64,000 nt of DNA from HGM11525 sp036307445 (GCA_036307445.1 JAXJXP010000033.1:19670-83669); one strand, 5' to 3'; positions 8,045 through 16,650 are shown, numbered from the stretch's first letter. Numbers and translations are program-made. Notes: generated from the letters alone by a model not told the origin.

Positions 8045-9406
8045 ATGAGTGAATTTAACAAAACAAAAGATTTTATATCAGAGCAGGTAAAAAAGTGTGA
8101 AACCTGCGACAGAATACCTTTTGAGCTGTATGAACAGTTTGATGTTAAGAGAGGTTTGAGAGACAAAAGCGGTGTAGGAGTCCGTGCAGGTCTTACGTCT
8201 ATTTCTTCAATAGAAGCATACAAGGACGTAAACGGAGAAAAGGTCCCCTGCGACGGAAAGCTTTGCTACCGTGGCTACAATGTGTTTGATATAGTAAATG
8301 ATGCGAGAGCTGATGGCAGATTTATATTTGAAGAAACTGCTTATCTGCTTCTTTTTGGAGAGCTTCCGACTGATAAGCAGCTCGATGAGTTTAGAGGTGT
8401 GTTAGGTGGTATGCGTACCCTGCCGACTAATTTCACAAGAGATGTTGTTATGAAAGCATCGAGCAAGGATATAATGAATACGCTTACAAGAAGTATCCTG
8501 ACACTTGCATCCTATGACGATGATACAGAAAATCTTGAAATAGAAAATGTGATGCGTCAGTGCCTTATGCTTATAAGTGTTTTGCCGATGCTTGCAGTTT
8601 ACGGCTACCACGCATACAATCATTATGAGCTTGGAGAAAGTATGTACATTCACCGCCCTGACCCGAATTTGTCGACCGCGGAGAATATTTTGATGATGCT
8701 GCGTGATGACAAGGAATATACAGAGCTTGAGGCTAAGGTGCTTGATATGGCGTTGATGCTTCATATGGAGCACGGAGGTGGTAACAACTCGTCCTTTACA
8801 ACTCACGTTGTATCGTCTGCAGGCTCTGATACCTATTCGGTTATCGCTGCGGCACTTTGCTCTTTGAAGGGACCAAAGCACGGCGGTGCAAATATCAAGG
8901 TTGTCAATATGATAAAGGATTTGAAAAACAATGTAAAGGATACAACCGATATTTCCGAACTGCGTAATTATATAGGAAAGCTTTTGGATAAGGAAGCCTT
9001 TGACAGAAGCGGTCTTGTTTACGGGATGGGACACGCAGTATATTCTATATCCGACCCCAGGGCAATCATATTTAAAAGCTTTGCCGAGGAGCTTGCTAAA
9101 GAAAAAGGACAGTATGCCGACTTTGAACTTTATGAGAATGTAGAAAAGCTTGCGGTGGAGGTTATTGCCGAAAAACGCCGTATCTACAAGGGTGTGAGTG
9201 CCAATGTGGACTTCTATTCGGGGCTTGTTTACAGCATGCTTGGAATTCCTGATGAACTTTATACTCCGATGTTTGCAATCGCAAGAGTTGTTGGCTGGAG
9301 TGCGCACAGAATTGAGGAGCTCGTAAGCGGTGATAAGATTATCCGTCCTGCATATATGAGCATTTCATCGGACAAGAATTATAAGAATATGAAGGACAGA
9401 GATTAA
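8045..9406 (+). CDS. gltA: Citrate synthase
   Basis: 453 residues, a citrate synthase of the Firmicute type. Conserved elements are LCYRGYNVFD near 76, His243 in MEHGGGNNSS, His279 in KHGGANIKV, His330 in GMGHAVY and Asp389 in VDFYSG; the last three correspond to the acid-base residues that condense oxaloacetate with acetyl-CoA. Such enzymes can also be 2-methylcitrate synthases, which I cannot exclude. The start ATG at 8045 sits 31 nt after tmk. No clear terminator follows; the next 450 nt is the ribosomal-operon leader. Confidence 0.9.
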   Translation: MSEFNKTKDFISEQVKKCETCDRIPFELYEQFDVKRGLRDKSGVGVRAGLTSISSIEAYKDVNGEKVPCDGKLCYRGYNVFDIVNDARADGRFIFEETAYLLLFGELPTDKQLDEFRGVLGGMRTLPTNFTRDVVMKASSKDIMNTLTRSILTLASYDDDTENLEIENVMRQCLMLISVLPMLAVYGYHAYNHYELGESMYIHRPDPNLSTAENILMMLRDDKEYTELEAKVLDMALMLHMEHGGGNNSSFTTHVVSSAGSDTYSVIAAALCSLKGPKHGGANIKVVNMIKDLKNNVKDTTDISELRNYIGKLLDKEAFDRSGLVYGMGHAVYSISDPRAIIFKSFAEELAKEKGQYADFELYENVEKLAVEVIAEKRRIYKGVSANVDFYSGLVYSMLGIPDELYTPMFAIARVVGWSAHRIEELVSGDKIIRPAYMSISSDKNYKNMKDRD

Positions 9407-9491
9407 AAACTAATGTACAAATTGCACAAATTTAATAAATGAATTTCTAAAACTTTGTAGAACTTTTTAGGGAAAAATATTAAAAAAAAGC

Positions 9492-9520
9492 TTGCAAATG
9501 CTTGATTTATACTGTATAAT
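9492..9520 (+). promoter_or_regulatory. Main promoter of the S10-spc-alpha cluster
   Basis: TTGCAA (9492-9497), a 17-nt spacer and TATAAT (9515-9520). The predicted start is near 9527, which leaves a leader of about 330 nt before rpsJ. It is the only strong promoter I can see ahead of the ribosomal-protein block. Confidence 0.82.
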
Positions 9521-9526
9521 GGTAAT

Positions 9527-9859
9527 GTTGTGACATCTGGCAAACGATGAAGCGGGAGGTTGCGTACAGAGGTACGGTTTTTCCGTGGAGAATGTCCGAT
9601 TCTTGAAACCGGGCGGCAGGTCGCATCTTATTAGGAGAACAGGCATTTTGCGAGCTTTTTTGCGCATATCAGCGGTGTGCGTATATAGCTCAAAGTGCGC
9701 TCTTTTTCTAAAGGTGTGAGTACTCCCGGGAGGCTAAGTAGCTATCCGGGTTTTATTTTGGGAATGTTGGGAAACACCCGGCGGTGTTGTTAAGAACATC
9801 GCAGCTGTCGTGCAATTCGAGGTGTCACGAAAAGATAATTATTTACAGGAGGGAAAATC
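9527..9859 (+). promoter_or_regulatory. Long structured 5' leader of the ribosomal-protein operon
   Basis: About 330 nt with no plausible gene. Visible structures are a small ACGG-T5-CCGT hairpin near 9573-9587; a GAGCT/AGCTC stem (9652-9656 with 9687-9691); a terminator-like CCCGG/CCGGG hairpin (9725-9750) followed by TTTTATTTT; and a perfect AACACC-CGGC-GGTGTT hairpin (9773-9788). By analogy with known S10 leaders it may carry autogenous control by a ribosomal protein, but I recognise no named leader family. There is no T-box motif. Confidence 0.6.
9725..9759 (+). terminator. Possible attenuator in the S10-operon leader
   Basis: The CCCGG (9725-9729) and CCGGG (9746-9750) arms form the base of a hairpin, with further imperfect pairing inside, and TTTTATTTT follows at once. 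It lies 100 nt upstream of rpsJ with only leader on both sides, as expected for premature termination in the leader rather than for ending an upstream gene. Confidence 0.55.
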
Positions 9860-10174
9860 ATGGCAGCAACAAAGAAAATCAGAATCAAGCTTAAGGCTTA
9901 TGACCACGCTGTTCTTGATCAGTCTGCAGAAAAGATTGTCGAGATTGCTAAGAGAACAGGTGCGAAGGTATCGGGACCTATCCCCCTACCGACAGACAAG
10001 GAGATTATCACAATCCTCCGTGCTGTTCATAAGTATAAGGATTCTCGTGAGCAGTTCGAAAGAAGAACTCACAAAAGACTTATTGATATCGTTGTCCCCG
10101 GCGCTAAGACAATGGAGGCATTGATAAAGCTTGACTTACCGGCTGGCGTTGAAATCGACGTAATCCAGAAGTAA
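9860..10174 (+). CDS. rpsJ: 30S ribosomal protein S10
   Basis: 104 residues, full length (KKIRIKLKAYDHAVLDQS at the N-terminus; the RTHKRLIDI loop near 70). S10 sits in the 30S head and also pairs with NusB in antitermination. It is the first gene of the cluster, behind ACAGGAGGG. A 103-nt gap before rplC holds a hairpin. Confidence 0.97.
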   Translation: MAATKKIRIKLKAYDHAVLDQSAEKIVEIAKRTGAKVSGPIPLPTDKEIITILRAVHKYKDSREQFERRTHKRLIDIVVPGAKTMEALIKLDLPAGVEIDVIQK

Positions 10175-10224
10175 GCTCAGGAAAACTCGCAGTAGGCGCT
10201 TTTGGTGTCTATGATGCAGGTCAA

Positions 10225-10250
10225 GTTCCCGTACCGCTTTTTGCGGGAAC
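10225..10250 (+). other. Hairpin in the rpsJ-rplC gap
   Basis: GTTCCCG (10225-10231) pairs with CGGGAAC (10244-10250). A second, mutually exclusive pairing is possible between CCGC (10234-10237) and GCGG (10243-10246). No T run follows, so it is not a terminator. It lies 27 nt before the rplC start. Confidence 0.55.
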
Positions 10251-10277
10251 CAATAACTGTAAGAAAGGATGAAAGTT

Positions 10278-10907
10278 ATGAAAAAAGCGATTTTGGGCAC
10301 AAAAGTTGGTATGACACAGCTTTTTGCCGAGGACGGCAAGGTAATCCCCGTAACCGTTATTCAGGCAGGACCCTGCACAGTGGTTCAGAAGAAGACGGTT
10401 GATAACGAAGGTTACGACGCTGTTGTAGTAGGCTTCGGTGAGGTTCGTGAAAAGTCCCTCAACAAGCCGCAGAAGGGCACATTTGCGAAAGCAGATGTAG
10501 CTGCAAAGAAATATTTGAGAGAGTTCAGACTGGATGACATTTCCTCACTGAACGTTGCAGACGAGATTAAGGCAGACGTTTTTGAAGCGGGCGAGAAAGT
10601 CGACGTTTCAGGCATCTCCAAGGGTAAAGGCTTTGCCGGCCCGATGAAGAGATGGGGTCTTCACAGAGGACCGATGTCCCACGGTTCAGGATACCACAGA
10701 GGTTCCGGTTCAATGGGCGCTTGCTCAAATCCCGGTCGTGTAATGAAGGGTAAGAAGCTCCCCGGTCATATGGGCGTTGTTAAGGTAACAGTACAGAACC
10801 TTGAGATTGTTAAGGTTGATGCTGAGGCAGGATTAATTCTTGTCAAGGGCGCAATCCCTGGCAACAAGGGCGGTCTTGTTACTGTAAGAAACAGCGTTAA
10901 GGCATAA
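10278..10907 (+). CDS. rplC: 50S ribosomal protein L3
   Basis: 209 residues (KKAILGTKVGMTQLF at the start; the RWGLHRGPMSHGSGYHRG segment binds 23S rRNA). The ATG at 10278 is chosen because AAAGGA lies at the right distance; the ATG at 10269 in the same frame overlaps that ribosome binding site. L3 is an early-assembly protein reaching toward the peptidyl-transferase centre. Confidence 0.97.
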   Translation: MKKAILGTKVGMTQLFAEDGKVIPVTVIQAGPCTVVQKKTVDNEGYDAVVVGFGEVREKSLNKPQKGTFAKADVAAKKYLREFRLDDISSLNVADEIKADVFEAGEKVDVSGISKGKGFAGPMKRWGLHRGPMSHGSGYHRGSGSMGACSNPGRVMKGKKLPGHMGVVKVTVQNLEIVKVDAEAGLILVKGAIPGNKGGLVTVRNSVKA

Positions 10908-10938
10908 CGGGCGTTCTTAAGAAAGGAGGAAACTGATT

Positions 10939-11562
10939 ATGGCAACATTAGCTGTATATAATATGGAAGGCGCAAAGATTGGTTCTATGGAAGCATCAGA
11001 TAGCATCTTCGCGGCTGAAATAAATAAAGCGGTTTTGCACTCGGTAGTTGTTAACTATCTTGCAAACCAGAGACAGGGCACACAGAACACCAAGACCCGT
11101 ACAGAAGTAGCCGGCGGCGGAATTAAGCCGTGGAGACAGAAGGGTACAGGTCGTGCAAGACAGGGTTCAATCCGTGCTCCGCAGTGGACAGGCGGTGGAG
11201 TTGCTCTCGGTCCTAAGCCCAGAGACTACCGTTACAGCCTCAACAAGAAGGTAAAGAAGATTGCTCTTAAATCTGCTCTTGCCGCAAAATATGAGGCATA
11301 TGAAATTTTCGTAGTAGAGGACCTCAAGGTTGAGGAAATCAAGACTGCAACAATCGCAAAGCTCTTAAAGGGTCTTGAGATTGATACAAAAGCACTTATC
11401 GTAACAGCTGAATGCGATGAGAAGGTATATAAGTCAGCAAGAAACATCAAGGGCGTTACCCCGACATTTGTGGGTGTCCTTAACACATACGAAATCCTTA
11501 AGCACAACAAGCTCGTGCTTGCTAAGGATGCAGTAGCTAAGATTGAGGAGGTGCTTGCATAA
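10939..11562 (+). CDS. rplD: 50S ribosomal protein L4
   Basis: 207 residues. The extended loop that lines the exit tunnel is visible as KPWRQKGTGRARQGS near 68-83. In E. coli L4 represses its own operon by binding the S10 leader, so it is one candidate ligand for the long leader here (inference). AAAGGAGGAAA precedes the start. Its stop codon shares one base with the rplW start. Confidence 0.97.
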   Translation: MATLAVYNMEGAKIGSMEASDSIFAAEINKAVLHSVVVNYLANQRQGTQNTKTRTEVAGGGIKPWRQKGTGRARQGSIRAPQWTGGGVALGPKPRDYRYSLNKKVKKIALKSALAAKYEAYEIFVVEDLKVEEIKTATIAKLLKGLEIDTKALIVTAECDEKVYKSARNIKGVTPTFVGVLNTYEILKHNKLVLAKDAVAKIEEVLA

Positions 11563-11867
11563 TGAAGTTCGCACACGACGTTATCAGAAGACCGATCATC
11601 TCCGAGCGCAGTATGGAAACTGTTGTTGATAAAGCAGGCAACGAAATCAAGAAGTACACATTCGAGGTTGCTCTTAAAGCCAACAAGGTTGAAATTAAGA
11701 AGGCAGTTGAAGAAGTGTTCGGCGTGAAGGTTGCAGCAGTCAACACAATGCGCGTAAACGGCAAGGAAAAGAGAATGGGAAGATTTGTTGGCAAGACTCC
11801 CGATTGGAAAAAAGCAATCGTTACACTTGCCGCTGACTCCAAAGCAATCGAATTCTTTGAGATGTAA
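11562..11867 (+). CDS. rplW: 50S ribosomal protein L23
   Basis: 101 residues. The N-terminal segment DVIRRPIISERSM is typical; L23 forms the docking site at the tunnel exit for trigger factor and SRP. The TAATG overlap with rplD suggests translational coupling, and GAGGTG inside rplD serves as its ribosome binding site. Confidence 0.96.
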   Translation: MKFAHDVIRRPIISERSMETVVDKAGNEIKKYTFEVALKANKVEIKKAVEEVFGVKVAAVNTMRVNGKEKRMGRFVGKTPDWKKAIVTLAADSKAIEFFEM

Positions 11868-11888
11868 TAGAATAAGGAGGATAACGAC

Positions 11889-12722
11889 ATGGCTATCAAA
11901 AAGTATAAGCCGACCTCTCCTGCAAGAAGATTTATGACCGTTTCGGACTTCTCCGAAATCACAAAGTTTGAGCCGGAGCGTTCACTTCTGGCTACCAAGA
12001 AAAAGAATGCAGGTAGAAACTCATACGGCAGAATTACCGTTCGTCATCGCGGCGGCGGCAACAGAAAGAAATACAGAATTATTGATTTCAAGAGAAACAA
12101 GGATGGAATGAATGCAACTGTTATCGGTATCGAGTACGATCCGAACAGAACAGCAAATATCGCTCTTCTCCAGTATGAAGACGGTACTAAGGCATACATC
12201 ATCGCTCCGCTTGGTCTTACAGACGGTGACGTTGTAGTATCAGGCGAAGGCGCAGATATCAAGCCGGGTAATGCATTGTTCCTTAAGGATATCCCCGTAG
12301 GTACTCTTATCCACAACATCGAGCTTTACCCCGGTAAGGGCGGTCAGCTCGTACGTTCAGCAGGAAGCTCAGCTCAGCTTATGGCTAAAGAGGGCGACTA
12401 TGCTCAGGTAAGACTTCCCTCCGGCGAAGTAAGAATGGTTAGACTTAACTGTAAGGCTACAATCGGCGTAATCGGAAACCAACAGCATGAGAACGTTTCT
12501 ATCGGTAAAGCAGGTAGAAAACGTCATATGGGTTGGAGACCTACTGTTCGAGGCGTAGTTATGAACCCGAACGATCACCCGCACGGTGGTGGTGAAGGTA
12601 AATCTCCTATCGGACGTGCAGCTCCTGTTACTCCGTGGGGTAAGCCGGCTCTCGGTCTTAAGACCAGAAAGCATAAGAACAGAACAGATAAGTTCATTGT
12701 TAAGAGAAGAAACGCGAAATAA
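11889..12722 (+). CDS. rplB: 50S ribosomal protein L2
   Basis: 277 residues, canonical. The basic N-terminus, the GRITVRHRGGGNR segment near 47 and the C-terminal MNPNDHPHGGGEG loop containing the peptidyl-transferase-proximal His are all present. L2 is needed for subunit joining and peptide-bond formation. ATAAGGAGGATAAC precedes the ATG. Confidence 0.97.
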   Translation: MAIKKYKPTSPARRFMTVSDFSEITKFEPERSLLATKKKNAGRNSYGRITVRHRGGGNRKKYRIIDFKRNKDGMNATVIGIEYDPNRTANIALLQYEDGTKAYIIAPLGLTDGDVVVSGEGADIKPGNALFLKDIPVGTLIHNIELYPGKGGQLVRSAGSSAQLMAKEGDYAQVRLPSGEVRMVRLNCKATIGVIGNQQHENVSIGKAGRKRHMGWRPTVRGVVMNPNDHPHGGGEGKSPIGRAAPVTPWGKPALGLKTRKHKNRTDKFIVKRRNAK

Positions 12723-12764
12723 TTACGCGTGATACGAAATCCTAAATAAAGGAGGAACATTCAA

Positions 12765-13037
12765 ATGGGTAGATCACTTAAAAAAGGCCCCTTTGTCGAA
12801 GAGCGTCTTATGAAGAGAATAGACGCAATGAACGCGGCAAACGAGAAAAAGGTAGTTAAGACCTGGTCAAGAGCTTCTACAATCTTCCCTGAGATGGTAG
12901 GTCATACTATCGCCGTTCACGACGGCAGAAAGCATGTGCCCGTATTCATCAGCGAGGATATGGTAGGCCACAGACTCGGCGAATTCGCTCCGACAAGAAC
13001 CTACAAGGGTCATGCAGGCGCAAAAACATCTAGATAA
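12765..13037 (+). CDS. rpsS: 30S ribosomal protein S19
   Basis: 90 residues (MGRSLKKGPFVEERL; the GHRLGEFAPTRTYKGH motif near 72). S19 lies in the 30S head beside S13. AAAGGAGGAAC precedes the start. The 45-nt gap before rplV contains nothing beyond its ribosome binding site. Confidence 0.97.
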   Translation: MGRSLKKGPFVEERLMKRIDAMNAANEKKVVKTWSRASTIFPEMVGHTIAVHDGRKHVPVFISEDMVGHRLGEFAPTRTYKGHAGAKTSR

Positions 13038-13082
13038 TATACCTTATATATTTTCCTAATTCTGAAAGGAGGAAATCCGACA

Positions 13083-13418
13083 ATGGAAGCAAGAGCTGTT
13101 GTTAAATATGCTCGCATTTCACCGCGTAAGGTAAAGATTGTACTTGACCTTATCAGAAATAAGCCTGCCGGCGTTGCTATGGGTATCATCAAGAACACCC
13201 CGAAGGCAGCAAGCGAGTATCTTGAAAAGCTGTTGAAATCTGCAATCGCAAATGCAGAGAACAACCATAATATGGATGTAAACAAATTATATGTAGCAGA
13301 GTGTTACGCATCACAGGGTCCTGTTCTTAAGAGAGTTCAGCCCCGTGCACAGGGCAGAGCGTTCAGAATCTTGAAGAGAACCAGCCACATCACTCTGGTA
13401 TTGAAGGAAAAAGAATAA
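13083..13418 (+). CDS. rplV: 50S ribosomal protein L22
   Basis: 111 residues (RAVVKYARISPRKVKIVLDL). The beta-hairpin loop that lines the exit tunnel, where macrolide resistance changes arise, spans about 80-100 (VQPRAQGRAFRILKRTSH) and looks intact. GAAAGGAGGAAATC precedes the ATG. Confidence 0.97.
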   Translation: MEARAVVKYARISPRKVKIVLDLIRNKPAGVAMGIIKNTPKAASEYLEKLLKSAIANAENNHNMDVNKLYVAECYASQGPVLKRVQPRAQGRAFRILKRTSHITLVLKEKE

Positions 13419-13442
13419 TTGAGAAAAGGAGGTTAAATTCCT

Positions 13443-14162
13443 ATGGGACAGAAGGTTAATCCGCACGGATTAAGAGTCGGAATCATCAAAGATTGGGACT
13501 CAAAGTGGTATGCCGGCAAAAAGGATTTCGGCGACCAGCTCGTTGAGGACTATAATATAAGAAAGTTCGTTAAAAAGGCTTGCTACGATTCAGGCGTTGC
13601 TAAGACTGTAATCGAGAGAAAGCAGAACAAGGTTTTCGTTACTATCTATACTGCAAAACCGGGTATCATCATCGGTAAGGGTGGTCAGGATATCGAAAAG
13701 CTCAAGAAGGATCTTGAGAAGATGACAGGCAAGACTGTTAACGTAAACATTATGGAAGTTAAGCAGCCTGATGCTAACGCACAGCTCGTTGCAGAAAACA
13801 TCGCTTTGCAGCTCGAGAAGAGAATTTCTTTCCGTCGTGCTATGAAGCAGGTTATGGGAAGAGCAATGCGTCTTGGTGTTAAAGGTATCAAAACTGCAGT
13901 TTCAGGTCGTGTAGGCGGTGCAGAAATCGCAAGAACAGAGCAGTATCACGAGGGAACAATTCCCCTTCAGACATTAAGAGCTGACATCGATTACGGTTTT
14001 GCAGAGGCTGCAACAACCTACGGTATCATTGGCGTTAAGGTTTGGATCTACAAGGGCGAGGTTCTTAGAGATAACAACGGCGCATCAGAAAGAGCAGAGC
14101 GTCCGGAAAGAAAGCCCAGAGCCGCTAGAGGCGAAAGAAAGCCGAAGGGAGGCAAACAGTAA
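13443..14162 (+). CDS. rpsC: 30S ribosomal protein S3
   Basis: 239 residues. The KH domain GXXG motif appears as GKGG near 79 (PGIIIGKGGQDIEKL), and the S3 C-terminal domain follows. A Lys/Arg/Glu-rich tail (ERPERKPRAARGERKPKGG) extends the end, a common low-complexity addition in Clostridia. S3 helps form the mRNA entry channel and its helicase activity. The last base of its stop codon is the first base of the rplP ATG. Confidence 0.97.
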   Translation: MGQKVNPHGLRVGIIKDWDSKWYAGKKDFGDQLVEDYNIRKFVKKACYDSGVAKTVIERKQNKVFVTIYTAKPGIIIGKGGQDIEKLKKDLEKMTGKTVNVNIMEVKQPDANAQLVAENIALQLEKRISFRRAMKQVMGRAMRLGVKGIKTAVSGRVGGAEIARTEQYHEGTIPLQTLRADIDYGFAEAATTYGIIGVKVWIYKGEVLRDNNGASERAERPERKPRAARGERKPKGGKQ

Positions 14163-14587
14163 TGTTATTACCAAAAAGAGTTAAATACAGAAGAGTAATG
14201 CGTGGTAGAATGAAGGGTAAGGCAACACGCGGCAACGTGGTATCAAACGGTGAGTTTGGCCTGCAGGCTGTAGAGCCTTCATGGATTACCTCAAGACAGA
14301 TTGAGGCAGCCCGTATCGCTATGACAAGATACACAAAAAGAGGCGGTCAGGTTTGGATTAAAATATTCCCTGATAAGCCTATCACACAGAAGCCTGCCGA
14401 GACTCGAATGGGTTCAGGTAAAGGTTCACCCGAGTATTGGGTAGCAGTAGTTAAGCCGGGCAGAGTTATGTTTGAGATTGGCGGAGTATCTGAAGAAATT
14501 GCAAGAGAGGCACTTCGTCTTGCTATGCACAAGCTTCCGGTTAAGTGCAAGATTGTTAAGAAATCTGATGCAGAGGACGGTGAATAA
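14162..14587 (+). CDS. rplP: 50S ribosomal protein L16
   Basis: 141 residues (MLLPKRVKYRRVMRGRMKG; the MGSGKGSPEYWVAVVKPG segment near 83). L16 organises the A-site tRNA elbow region of the 50S subunit. The 1-nt overlap with rpsC suggests coupling, with AAGGGAGGC inside rpsC as its ribosome binding site. Confidence 0.97.
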   Translation: MLLPKRVKYRRVMRGRMKGKATRGNVVSNGEFGLQAVEPSWITSRQIEAARIAMTRYTKRGGQVWIKIFPDKPITQKPAETRMGSGKGSPEYWVAVVKPGRVMFEIGGVSEEIAREALRLAMHKLPVKCKIVKKSDAEDGE

Positions 14588-14589
14588 TA

Positions 14590-14793
14590 ATGAAGGTTAC
14601 AGAGTTAAGAGAGTTGTCAACTGCTGAGCTTACTGAAAAGCTATCAGAGAGCAAGCAGGAGCTGTTTAATCTGAGATTTCAGAACGCTATAAACCAGTTG
14701 GATAATCCTAAGAGAATAGGCGACGTTAAGAAAACCATCGCTCGCATCAATACCATCATTCACGAAAGAGAATTAGAGGATTCCGCGGTTTGA
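14590..14793 (+). CDS. rpmC: 50S ribosomal protein L29
   Basis: 67 residues, two-helix L29 fold (LRELSTAELTEKLSESKQELF; FQNAINQLDNPKRIGDVKKTIARI is the second helix region). It starts 2 nt after the L16 stop codon. L29 sits at the tunnel exit with L23. Confidence 0.95.
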   Translation: MKVTELRELSTAELTEKLSESKQELFNLRFQNAINQLDNPKRIGDVKKTIARINTIIHERELEDSAV

Positions 14794-14837
14794 GCGGGGC
14801 GCATATAGCGTGATTTTTTGAAAGGAGGCAACACCTA

Positions 14838-15095
14838 ATGGAGGAAAGAAACAGCCGTAAGGTTAAAATCGGCAAGGTTATCAGCAATAAAATGGATAAG
14901 ACCATTGTTGTCGCAGTAGAAGAGAGCGTTAAGCACCCGCTTTATGGTAAGGTTGTAAAAAGAACTTACAAAATGAAGGCGCACGACGCAGAGAATGTTT
15001 GCTCCATCGGCGACAAGGTAAAGGTAATGGAAACAAGACCGCTCTCCAAGGATAAGAGATGGAGATTGGTAGAAATCGTGGAGAAGGTTCGCTAA
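14838..15095 (+). CDS. rpsQ: 30S ribosomal protein S17
   Basis: 85 residues (RKVKIGKVISNKMDKTIVV; the HPLYGKVVKRTYKMKAHD loop). It is an OB-fold primary-binding protein of the 30S body. The ATG follows GAAAGGAGGCAACACCTA. Confidence 0.96.
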   Translation: MEERNSRKVKIGKVISNKMDKTIVVAVEESVKHPLYGKVVKRTYKMKAHDAENVCSIGDKVKVMETRPLSKDKRWRLVEIVEKVR

Positions 15096-15130
15096 TTTGA
15101 CAGCGTTTTTCCAGAAAAGGAGGAAAGAAC

Positions 15131-15499
15131 ATGATACAGCAACAAACAAAGCTGAAGGTTGCCGATAACACAGGCGCTAAAGAAGTTATGTGCATTCGTG
15201 TTATGGGCGGCTCGAAGAAAAGATATGCAGCCGTAGGCGACGAAATCATCTGTTCTGTTAAGAAGGCAACACCGGGCGGCGTTGTAAAGAAGGGTGATGT
15301 AGTTAAGGCAGTTGTTGTAAGAACCGTTAAGGAAACAAGAAGACCTGATGGCTCATACATCCGCTTTGACGAGAACGCTGCGGTTATAGTAAAAGATGAC
15401 AAGAACCCGAGAGGTACACGTATCTTCGGGCCGGTAGCGAGAGAGCTTCGTGATAAAGAATATATGAAGATACTTTCACTCGCTCCCGAAGTACTTTAA
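15131..15499 (+). CDS. rplN: 50S ribosomal protein L14
   Basis: 122 residues, exactly the standard length (MIQQQTKLKVADNTGAKEV; the C-terminal FGPVARELRDKEYMKILSL). It forms an intersubunit bridge with 16S rRNA and is the RsfS silencing target. GAAAAGGAGGAAAGAAC precedes the ATG. Confidence 0.97.
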   Translation: MIQQQTKLKVADNTGAKEVMCIRVMGGSKKRYAAVGDEIICSVKKATPGGVVKKGDVVKAVVVRTVKETRRPDGSYIRFDENAAVIVKDDKNPRGTRIFGPVARELRDKEYMKILSLAPEVL

Positions 15500-15517
15500 T
15501 TGAAGGAGGTAAACGCA

Positions 15518-15841
15518 ATGAAAAAAATGCATGTTAAAAGAGGCGACGTTGTAAGAGTTATCTCCGGCAAGGATAAGGGCAAAGAGGGTAAGGTAATTAC
15601 TGCAATCCCCGATAAGAACAAGGTCGTTGTTGAAGGTGTAGCAATGGTTGCAAAACACCAGAAGGCAAGAAGACAGGGTGAGGAAAGCGGCATCATCCGT
15701 AAGGAAGCTGCAATTGATGCATCCAATGTGTTAAGAGTTTGCCCGAAATGCGGTAAGGCTGTAAGAACCGGCGTTAAAGTTCTTGAAGACGGTTCAAAGG
15801 CAAGATACTGCAAGAAGTGCGAAGAGATATTCAACGACTAA
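15518..15841 (+). CDS. rplX: 50S ribosomal protein L24
   Basis: 107 residues from the ATG at 15518, directly behind GAAGGAGGTAAACGCA; an in-frame start at 15500 would place this ribosome binding site inside the gene. The N-terminal KOW motif (RGDVVRVISGKDKGKEGKV) is followed by a C-terminal CPKC/CKKC pair that can bind zinc. L24 initiates 50S assembly. Confidence 0.96.
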   Translation: MKKMHVKRGDVVRVISGKDKGKEGKVITAIPDKNKVVVEGVAMVAKHQKARRQGEESGIIRKEAAIDASNVLRVCPKCGKAVRTGVKVLEDGSKARYCKKCEEIFND

Positions 15842-15864
15842 TTCGGAAGGAGGTTATTTAAGCG

Positions 15865-16407
15865 ATGTCCAGAATGCAGGAAATGTACAAGGCTAAGGTT
15901 GCACCGGCTCTTATGGAAAAGTACAGCTACAAGAGCGCAATGCAGATTCCTAAGCTTGATAAAATCGTTGTCAACATCGGTTTGGGCGATGCAAAGGACA
16001 ACCCCAAGGTAATAGAGGCTGCTATGGGCGACCTTGCTGCTATCACAGGTCAGAAGCCTGTTGTAACAAAGGCAAGAAAGTCGGTAGCAAACTTTAAGCT
16101 CAGAGAGGGAATGAGCATCGGTTGTAAAGTAACACTCCGTGGTGAGAAGATGTACGAGTTCCTCGACAGACTTTTCAATGTTGCGCTTCCGCGAGTAAGA
16201 GACTTCAGAGGTATTAACCCGAACTCGTTCGACGGACGCGGTAACTACTCACTCGGTGTGAAAGAACAGCTTATTTTCCCCGAAATTGACTACGATAAGA
16301 TAGATAAAATCAGAGGTATGGATATAATTGTTGTAACAACAGCAAAGACCGATGAAGAGGCTCGTGAGCTTTTGAGCTTGATGGGTGCTCCCTTCGTTCG
16401 TAGTTAA
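15865..16407 (+). CDS. rplE: 50S ribosomal protein L5
   Basis: 180 residues (KIVVNIGLGDAKDNPKV near 33; RDFRGINPNSFDGRGNYSLG near 112). It binds 5S rRNA and contacts the P-site tRNA. GGAAGGAGGTTATTTAAGCG precedes the start. Confidence 0.97.
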   Translation: MSRMQEMYKAKVAPALMEKYSYKSAMQIPKLDKIVVNIGLGDAKDNPKVIEAAMGDLAAITGQKPVVTKARKSVANFKLREGMSIGCKVTLRGEKMYEFLDRLFNVALPRVRDFRGINPNSFDGRGNYSLGVKEQLIFPEIDYDKIDKIRGMDIIVVTTAKTDEEARELLSLMGAPFVRS

Positions 16408-16423
16408 GTAAGGAGGATAAATC

Positions 16424-16609
16424 ATGGCTAAGAAATCTATGAAGATAAAGCAGATGAGAGAGCCGAAGTATTCTACTCAGGCTTACACCAGATGTAAAAT
16501 CTGCGGCAGACCTCACGCTTACTTAAGAAAGTTCGGCATTTGCCGTATCTGCTTCAGAGAATTGGCTTACAAGGGTCAAATCCCTGGTGTTAAGAAGGCA
16601 AGCTGGTAA
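16424..16609 (+). CDS. rpsZ: 30S ribosomal protein S14, zinc-binding type Z
   Basis: 61 residues with the four-Cys zinc site CKIC...CRIC, the short C+ form typical of Gram-positive genomes. Many Firmicutes also carry a longer zinc-independent paralogue elsewhere for zinc starvation. AAGGAGGATAAATC precedes the ATG. Confidence 0.96.
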   Translation: MAKKSMKIKQMREPKYSTQAYTRCKICGRPHAYLRKFGICRICFRELAYKGQIPGVKKASW

Positions 16610-16650
16610 AAACAATCGAGTCCCGATAATTTCGGAAGGAGGTAAATTCA

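Noticed and set aside
8402..9307. 301-codon open frame on the minus strand
   Set aside because: It lies entirely opposite the citrate synthase gene, has no recognisable domain and no ribosome binding site. It is a shadow of coding composition.
9407..9859. T-box or named riboswitch in the S10 leader
   Set aside because: Hairpins are present but no known conserved core was recognised, so it is reported only as an unassigned leader.
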